From positions 1 to 39,866 of the forward strand of contig JARIAN010000115.1 in NCBI GenBank assembly GCA_029257865.1: a stretch of DNA of 39,866 bases, written 5' to 3'. The stretch comes from Phocaeicola sp. (GTDB lineage Bacteria > Bacteroidota > Bacteroidia > Bacteroidales > Bacteroidaceae). Positions 34,892-39,866 of this stretch are shown piece after piece; within the stretch, counting starts at the first letter, position 1, and every line of letters starts with the position of its first letter. The translations under genes were made by a program, and so were the position numbers. The notes beneath the pieces were generated by a model. The model worked only from the letters and a program-made list of their open reading frames with translations, searched no databases and had not been told where the DNA came from.

Positions 34892-35639
34892 TATCCATCA
34901 CTTACACCCTAAATTTTCGGTCGTTACCGTAACCTACAATGCCGGAAATGTCATAGAAGATACCATTCAGAGTGTCATTACTCAGACCTACAAGAATGTG
35001 GAATACATCATTGTAGACGGAAAATCAACTGACCGAACAATGGAGATTGTTAATCGGTATAAAGATCATATCTGCACAGTGATAAGCGAACCAGACAAGG
35101 GTATCTATGATGCCATGAACAAGGGAATTAAACTGGCTACAGGTGATTATGTATGTTTCTTGAATGCCGGGGATGAGTTTCACGAAGATAATACTTTACA
35201 AAGTATCGTTCATTCGTTGTCTGGACATTCCACGCTACCCGATGTCATCTACGGAGAAACGGCCATTGTAGATAAAGATGGGCATTTCTTGAGAATGCGC
35301 CGCCTCTCTGTCCCTGAAAACTTGAACTGGAAAAGTTTCCGACAGGGGATGCTGGTCTGCCACCAGGCTTTCTTTGCACGGAAGTATAAGTTGATGCCAT
35401 ACGACCTGCAATATCGTTTCTCTGCCGATTTTGATTGGTGCATCCGTATCATGAAAAAAAGCCATTCGTTCCACCACACTCACCTTACGCTCATTGACTA
35501 TCTGAACGAAGGAACTACCACCCGGAATCATCGGGCTTCACTCAAGGAGCGTTTTCATATTATGGTCAAACATTATGGCATGATTTCCACCTTGCTGCTG
35601 CATTTCGGATTTGTACTCAGACTACTCTGGAAGAAATAA
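34884..35639 (+). CDS. Glycosyltransferase family 2
   Basis: A 251-residue GT-A enzyme. Its opening is FSVVTVTYNAGNVIEDTIQS, with IIVDGKSTDRTMEI (nucleotide-sugar binding), EPDKGIYDAMNKGIKLATGD, and the DxD-like loop CFLNAGDEF. The C-terminal part carries the acceptor-side RFSADFDWCIRI. The sugar is unknown. It overlaps the GT4 gene by 8 bp. After its stop at 35639 the IS982-like remnant begins within about 10 bp, so the original downstream end of this operon may have been lost. Confidence 0.92.
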   Translation: MHNIHHLHPKFSVVTVTYNAGNVIEDTIQSVITQTYKNVEYIIVDGKSTDRTMEIVNRYKDHICTVISEPDKGIYDAMNKGIKLATGDYVCFLNAGDEFHEDNTLQSIVHSLSGHSTLPDVIYGETAIVDKDGHFLRMRRLSVPENLNWKSFRQGMLVCHQAFFARKYKLMPYDLQYRFSADFDWCIRIMKKSHSFHHTHLTLIDYLNEGTTTRNHRASLKERFHIMVKHYGMISTLLLHFGFVLRLLWKK

Positions 35640-35649
35640 AATCTATACC

Positions 35650-36196
35650 TCGGGATAAGTTTAGAATAATGCCAGTTGTTTTGAGTCCTCAAAATACCTT
35701 GTTGGCATAACGTCTTAGATTATGACATACCGGTATCATGGTGCTGTCAACAAAACTTATACCCGTACATCTTCCGAACGCAAAAAGTTTAAGGAAGAAA
35801 ACAAGTTTGAAGAATACACGCTGTTCCATTTCTACAAATCTGTTATATGATACAGCATTGGGGAAATCACGTTTCATGTGTTCACGAATACAATAGATGT
35901 AATAATGCTTGAAATTACGATAAGTTCCGAAATGGAAAAGGAGAAGAATGGTCATGATTTCACTATCAGACAAGGAGGCTTTCCGATTACGATGTTTCTT
36001 TCCATCAGTGACCGGAAGAAGATTTTTCTTCAGTTCAAACTCAAAATTCTTATCAAACTCATCAATAATACAGAAAATTTCCGTAATTTTATCCTTGGTA
36101 ATCATTGCTATTAATTTTGTAATTACTTGTTTATCAGACTTAAATATACAAAATATTCAGTGATTACCAACTTTTAATGATACTTTCTTATCCCGA
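35650..36196. mobile_element. Internally deleted IS982-like element
   Basis: About 547 bp bounded by 10-base inverted repeats TCGGGATAAG (35650-35659) and CTTATCCCGA (36187-36196). It contains only the N-terminal half of the transposase on the minus strand. About 40 bp separate the broken frame from the left repeat, so an internal segment of roughly half the element is missing while both ends survive. No target duplication is obvious next to these ends, so the true boundaries may extend a few bases further. Confidence 0.6.
35689..36105 (-). pseudogene. IS982-family transposase, truncated after the first catalytic aspartate
   Basis: The 138 codons correspond to the N-terminal half of a transposase that is normally close to 300 residues. 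The opening MITKDKITEIFCIIDEFDKN, the RKASLSDSEIMTILLLFHFG segment and the DDE-type first aspartate in GISFVDSTMIPVCHNLRRY are intact. The frame then stops at 35689-35691 just after ANKVF, where relatives continue to the second Asp and the Glu. It cannot catalyse transposition. The frame is otherwise undamaged, so the deletion is recent or the ends are maintained in trans. Confidence 0.85.
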
Positions 36197-36342
36197 ACTC
36201 ACGAAATAATTTGATATTGTACCCTGTTTAGCTCAATTTGTTTGCAAAAAGAAACCCTTATATACATTTTATAACATTTAAGGCAAGCCGAATTGTATCA
36301 ATTAGAGCAAAAAAAGGAAGTATTTCTGTCTGTTTTATGGGA

Positions 36343-36452
36343 AAGGGGTGAAATCATGCTGACGTTTTTAGGGAATCTTCTAATTATTTTCGGTGAAATA
36401 TCTAATCATTTTATCCAAAATAATTAGAAGATTGGGTAAAAATATGCCGACG
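36343..36452 (-). repeat. Five-unit array with 22-bp period, related to 14719-14850
   Basis: Read on the minus strand the units start at about 36452, 36430, 36408, 36386 and 36364. The first unit (CGTCGGCATATTTT) and the last (CGTCAGCATGATTT) match the core of the 14719-14850 array. The three middle units are diverged (cores such as TTCTAATTATTTT) but keep the 22-bp phase. Units 2 and 4 form a perfect 17-base inverted repeat. The array lies about 370 bp past the YfhO-like gene's stop, in that gene's orientation. Confidence 0.65.
36374..36433. repeat. Perfect 17-base inverted repeat within the second array
   Basis: Arms AATCTTCTAATTATTTT (36374-36390) and its reverse complement (36417-36433) enclose 26 nt. 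A/T-rich and without a clean U-tract, it would form a long hairpin or cruciform. Confidence 0.7.
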
Positions 36453-36751
36453 ATTTGAATGGTATGCTTCAAAAGTTTCAAAAAACGAAAGATAGAATGA
36501 TGTTTTTGCCTATTTTAGGTGCTATTTAGATGAAAAATAAAGATGTAAAAACTGCACTTATAACATTAACAACCAGCAATATACAAAAAATGTAACGCAG
36601 TGAGAATCCTTTCTTTGTCGATGCTCGAGTACCAGTACGCAAACAAGCGAGTTTCAAACAACACGTTTATATTATTTAACAGTAAATAGCATCCAACTGG
36701 AACATTCTATTTACTATTACCACCCTCAGATTAGCTACTATTTAACACCAA

Positions 36752-36800
36752 CAAAAGCCGGACCAATTACCCCTTCAAAGGATAATCAGTCCGGCTTTTG
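36752..36800 (-). terminator. Terminator of the YfhO-like gene
   Basis: The 11-base stem CAAAAGCCGGA/TCCGGCTTTTG encloses an imperfectly paired interior. It lies 20 bp past the stop at 36820. The minus-strand tail has only a short U-run (CTTTTGTTGG). Confidence 0.7.
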
Positions 36801-36819
36801 CCGCTATTGAGATTTTGTA

Positions 36820-39312
36820 TTATGCTTTCTGCTTCTTAAACCACAGCACCAACAAGAGCACAGCTCCTGCCAGCAGCAGACCTAATGCCCCAAAGGCTAT
36901 CGCCTCAGTGATATGCAGCGACTGGGGGTCGAACACAAATTTCACTTCATGTTTGCCTGCCGGCACATTCATGGCACGAAGGATGTAATTGGCACGTCCG
37001 TGAGCCACTTCCTCCCCATCTACATACGAACGCCATCCCGGGTAATAGATTTCAGAAAAGACCACTGTTCCACCTTTTTGCGAACCGACTTCGTATATCA
37101 GTTCGTTCGGCTTGTAAGACGTCAACACCACTGTAGCAGTTGTATCTGCCCCCTCAGTCTGTTTCACCACTCCGGCAAATCTCCGGTCTACCACAGCCGT
37201 TTGTGCAGGATTAACCTGATGCAAAGATTCAATCTCTTCATTGGCATTGTCCACATAATCCACCTTGCCTACAAACCATGCATTGCCCAACGCATAAGGG
37301 TTCAGCAGCGGAAATTTCTTTCCCCCTTCCAGCGGGAAGATGAAATAGCGCGTATTCAGCATATTCAATACCGGGAAATGATTTCCGTCTACCTTGTTCA
37401 TATCTCCTCCGGCAGCCGGAATCTCCTTGAACAATCGGCTCATCTCTCCCTGAATATGCATTTCTATCATCTCCTGATAACGGCGCAGTTTTGCCGCATG
37501 ATAACCTCCGATACTTTTATGCCAATAGGATGTTTCATTTTCATTAAAAGTGTTGCCAGACAAGTTCAGTACCCTGAAGTCCAGTGTCTTGTCGGCCAAT
37601 ATCAACTTGTCTGTTTCCGAAGGGGTCAAGAACGGCTTCATTTCCGAGCCTTTTGCCACAAACTGGCCATCATATAGATAGCGCTTGTTTACCCCCCACA
37701 TATCCACCAGACAAATCACAGCCAATGCAGCCACCATAGTCATGGCCTTGATCTTATGCAGCCCTGCATAAAGCCACAGCACCGCCACTCCAGCCAGTAT
37801 CACAAAGAAACTTCTCCAGGCATCTGCTGTAAAGACCGCTGTTCTCATCTCTTCCAAATTCACCAGCACAGGTGCCAGATGCTCGGCAGGAAGCCCGTTC
37901 TGCAACGCCGATAGTTCCATCTGCGACAGATAACTGCCAAAGAAAAGGTGCGGCATCACGGCAAACAAGAGCGACAGACCAGCAGTAAGCCCCAAGCTGA
38001 TACATACAGCCTTCAGCTGCTCTTTCCATATTTCCGGGCGAGCCACAATCTCCTTGAGTGCCATCATAGCAAGCAAAGGGATGGTAAACTCGGCAATCAC
38101 CAAGATGGAAGACACGGCACGGAATTTATCATAAAGAGGCACATAGTCTATAAAGAAGTCGGTCACTCCCATCAAGTTCTTTCCCCATGACAATACAATG
38201 GAGAACACCGTACCCACTACCATCGCCCATTTCATAGGACCTTTTACTATCATGCACCCCAATATGAAGAGGAACATTACAAAAGCCCCTACATAAACCG
38301 GCCCCGAAGTGCCCGGCTGCTCTCCCCAATACTGCCCCAACTGGCCGTAGAGTCCCATATAAGCAGGATTGGCTTTCTCCATAGCCGTTTCGTTTTGGCT
38401 GAGCGGCACAGAAGCTCCTCCCTTCACGTTTGGAACCAGCAGCGAGAAAGTTTCACCTATGCCATAACTCCACTGAGTGATATAATCGCGTTCCAATCCG
38501 CTGGAAGTCTGGTTGGCCGAATTTTCTTTCACCAGTTCACTCTTTCCGCGCATACTCTCCTTACTATATTGATAAGTATGGTATAGGTTAGAAAGGTTGA
38601 TACTGATACCTACCAGAGCCGCTACAGCCAGCACACCAGTCTGCTTGAAGAAGCGTGGCAACTCATTACTCTTCCATGCTATCACTCCATAAGCAACAGC
38701 CATGAACAACATGACAAAAAGGAAATAGTAAGTCATCTGCAAATGGTTGGACACAATCTGCAGCGCCACAAACAAGGCCGTAAGCAACGCACCCTGAACA
38801 TATTTCCCCCTATACACCAACACCATTCCGGCAATAGTGGGAGGAATATATGCCAATGTCACCAGCTTCCAGATATGTCCGGCTGCTATGATGATGAAGA
38901 AATAAGACGAGAAAGCCCACATCACCGCTCCTAGTGCAGCCAGCCACGCCCTAAAGTCAAAGGCGCGAAGTAAGATATAAAACCCAAGCAGCATGACAAA
39001 GACATACCAGGTACATCCCGGCAGATAAAGATGATAAAGGTTCTGTATACTATTCAAAGTCTTGGTAGAAGGATAGCTGGGTGCAATCTGATAGGTAGGC
39101 ATACCTCCAAACAACGCATTGGTCCAACGGGTGGTCTCGCCCGTCTGCTCCTGATAATCCTTAGCCTCCTGTCCGGCTCCGATTCCCGCCACGGCATCAT
39201 GCTGGGCCAAGATACGGCCTTCAGTCACTGCCGGATAGAAATAGGCAAACGAAATGACTGCAAACAGCAAGACAACTACCATATCGGGGTAAAATCTTTT
39301 CAATGAATTCAT
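36820..39312 (-). CDS. YfhO-family integral membrane protein
   Basis: An 830-residue inner-membrane protein that opens with a helix (DMVVVLLFAVISFAYFYPAV) and a short periplasmic stretch (EGRILAQHDAVAGIGAGQEA). About a dozen more helices follow in the first 530 residues. A soluble C-terminal part (about 550-790) ends with beta-strand segments (VVFSEIYYPGWRSYVDGEEV), and a final helix precedes the KKQKA tail. This is the layout of YfhO proteins, GT-C-like transferases that in Firmicutes help glycosylate lipoteichoic acid. The substrate in Bacteroidales is unknown. It has its own -7 box at 39355-39348. Confidence 0.88.
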   Translation of the reverse strand: MNSLKRFYPDMVVVLLFAVISFAYFYPAVTEGRILAQHDAVAGIGAGQEAKDYQEQTGETTRWTNALFGGMPTYQIAPSYPSTKTLNSIQNLYHLYLPGCTWYVFVMLLGFYILLRAFDFRAWLAALGAVMWAFSSYFFIIIAAGHIWKLVTLAYIPPTIAGMVLVYRGKYVQGALLTALFVALQIVSNHLQMTYYFLFVMLFMAVAYGVIAWKSNELPRFFKQTGVLAVAALVGISINLSNLYHTYQYSKESMRGKSELVKENSANQTSSGLERDYITQWSYGIGETFSLLVPNVKGGASVPLSQNETAMEKANPAYMGLYGQLGQYWGEQPGTSGPVYVGAFVMFLFILGCMIVKGPMKWAMVVGTVFSIVLSWGKNLMGVTDFFIDYVPLYDKFRAVSSILVIAEFTIPLLAMMALKEIVARPEIWKEQLKAVCISLGLTAGLSLLFAVMPHLFFGSYLSQMELSALQNGLPAEHLAPVLVNLEEMRTAVFTADAWRSFFVILAGVAVLWLYAGLHKIKAMTMVAALAVICLVDMWGVNKRYLYDGQFVAKGSEMKPFLTPSETDKLILADKTLDFRVLNLSGNTFNENETSYWHKSIGGYHAAKLRRYQEMIEMHIQGEMSRLFKEIPAAGGDMNKVDGNHFPVLNMLNTRYFIFPLEGGKKFPLLNPYALGNAWFVGKVDYVDNANEEIESLHQVNPAQTAVVDRRFAGVVKQTEGADTTATVVLTSYKPNELIYEVGSQKGGTVVFSEIYYPGWRSYVDGEEVAHGRANYILRAMNVPAGKHEVKFVFDPQSLHITEAIAFGALGLLLAGAVLLLVLWFKKQKA

Positions 39313-39347
39313 CGTGTGATAGTTTATTAATTAATGTTTTCTGAGGA

Positions 39348-39386
39348 CAAAGATAACATATTAGTCCATGAAAAATAGTAACTTTG
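39348..39386. promoter_or_regulatory. Divergent -7 boxes for the YfhO-like gene and mtnN
   Basis: TATCTTTG on the minus strand (39355-39348) serves the YfhO-like gene, and TAACTTTG on the plus strand (39379-39386) serves the nucleosidase gene. Both match TAnnTTTG, 36 and 24 bp from their start codons. Neither has an exact -33 TTTG. Confidence 0.55.
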
Positions 39387-39409
39387 CTTCCGAAATTCAA
39401 AATTTAAAC

Positions 39410-39866
39410 ATGAAAATAGGAATCATTACAGCCATGTCTTCCGAACAGAAGCAACTGGCCAACCAACTAGAAAACAAAACCGAAATCAAAGAAGGTCCTT
39501 TCAGCTATATTGAAGGAAAAATCAAGAACAATACCATCGTACTGATGCAGTGCGGCATTGGAAAAGTAAATGCTGCGGCAGGTGCTGTGGAACTGATACG
39601 CAACTTCCAGCCCGACTGCATCATCAGTACCGGAGTGGCAGGCGGTATAGATACCTGCCTGAAAGTAATGGATGTTGTGGCAAGCAGCCAAATCGTATAC
39701 CATGATGTGTGGTGTGGCGAAGGAAATGCCTATGGACAGATTCAAGGATTACCTACTTTCTTCCAAGGAAACGAAACTCTTTACAACTGCGCCCTTTCCC
39801 TGGATACAGAAACAGCCATTCATGGCGGACTGATTTGCAGCGGCGACAAGTTCATTACCGACCGCA
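39410..39866 (+). CDS. mtnN: 5'-methylthioadenosine/S-adenosylhomocysteine nucleosidase, N-terminal part
   Basis: The first 152 codons of an enzyme of about 230 residues; the 3' part lies beyond the window. It cleaves adenine from MTA, SAH and 5'-deoxyadenosine in methionine salvage and SAM by-product removal. The opening MKIGIITAMSSEQKQLANQL includes the catalytic-type glutamate near residue 12. The phosphorylase-fold stretches QCGIGKVNAAAGAVELI, STGVAGGI and HDVWCGEGNAYGQIQG are family signatures. The last visible segment, SGDKFITDR, is the expected motif before the purine-binding site. Confidence 0.93.
   Translation, partial: MKIGIITAMSSEQKQLANQLENKTEIKEGPFSYIEGKIKNNTIVLMQCGIGKVNAAAGAVELIRNFQPDCIISTGVAGGIDTCLKVMDVVASSQIVYHDVWCGEGNAYGQIQGLPTFFQGNETLYNCALSLDTETAIHGGLICSGDKFITDR

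Larger units (their letters stand above)
36197..36819. other. Gene-free region with a repeat array and a hairpin
   Basis: No ORF, tRNA or rRNA is recognisable between the IS remnant and the YfhO-like gene. It holds a 22-bp-period array (36343-36452), a long inverted repeat within that array (36374-36433) and a terminator-like hairpin (36752-36800). The stretch 36460-36750 is AT-rich and I see nothing in it. Confidence 0.7.

Noticed and set aside
36164-36819. tRNA or other structural RNA gene
   Set aside because: No cloverleaf, TTC-loop or CCA-end pattern was found; the only structures are the repeat array and a terminator-like hairpin.

Overview
The window looks like a chromosomal segment from a gut Bacteroidales, most likely Bacteroides or Phocaeicola. 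The reasons are the moderate-to-low G+C, many matches to the Bacteroides -7 promoter element TAnnTTTG, a SusC-type TonB receptor with its own ECF sigma/FecR pair, a three-gene frdCAB-type succinate dehydrogenase/fumarate reductase, and many lipoproteins with TlpA or DUF4369 domains. I cannot name the species from the sequence alone.

Layout. 1-2423 (minus): an ECF sigma factor, its FecR anti-sigma factor and the 5' part of an STN-containing SusC-like receptor, which is the regulatory head of a nutrient-uptake locus continuing to the left of the window. 2559-3101 (plus): a MacB/LolD-type ABC ATPase cut off before its signature motif, behind what looks like an intact sigma-54 promoter with two upstream dyads. 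3108-4913 (minus): a THUMP-like methyltransferase and a periplasmic thioredoxin. 5062-8566 (minus): the cytochrome b, flavoprotein and iron-sulfur subunits of succinate dehydrogenase/fumarate reductase. 8999-14679 (plus): a DUF4876 lipoprotein, a TonB-dependent receptor and a DUF6850-like beta-barrel, probably one outer-membrane uptake system of unknown substrate. 14719-14850: six tandem copies of a degenerate 22-bp repeat. 14927-21327 (minus): upp, a TlpA-like lipoprotein, and a run of conserved genes (aroQ, pyk, O-methyltransferase, rbfA, LolC/E-like permease). 21385-29040 (plus): a XerD-like recombinase, a very highly expressed OmpA/TPR lipoprotein, a thioredoxin-fold lipoprotein without the redox cysteines, a ComM/YifB ATPase and metG. 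29131-35639: a surface-glycan cluster with a Wzx-like flippase and five glycosyltransferases, one on the opposite strand. 35650-36196: an internally deleted IS982-like element that keeps its ends. 36343-36452: a second array with the same 22-bp period. 36820-39312 (minus): a YfhO-like membrane protein. 39410-end (plus): the 5' part of an MTA/SAH nucleosidase.

The least explained signals are four: (i) the twin-dyad sigma-54 promoter in front of a truncated ABC gene; (ii) two arrays of a 22-bp-period repeat family, each 3' of a gene and in that gene's orientation; (iii) a terminator-like hairpin with a U-tract in the leader of the second glycosyltransferase operon, which suggests attenuation; and (iv) the DUF4876/TonB receptor/DUF6850 system with a strong hairpin between its first two genes. 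All functional assignments come from reading motifs and overall protein character. No database search was run.
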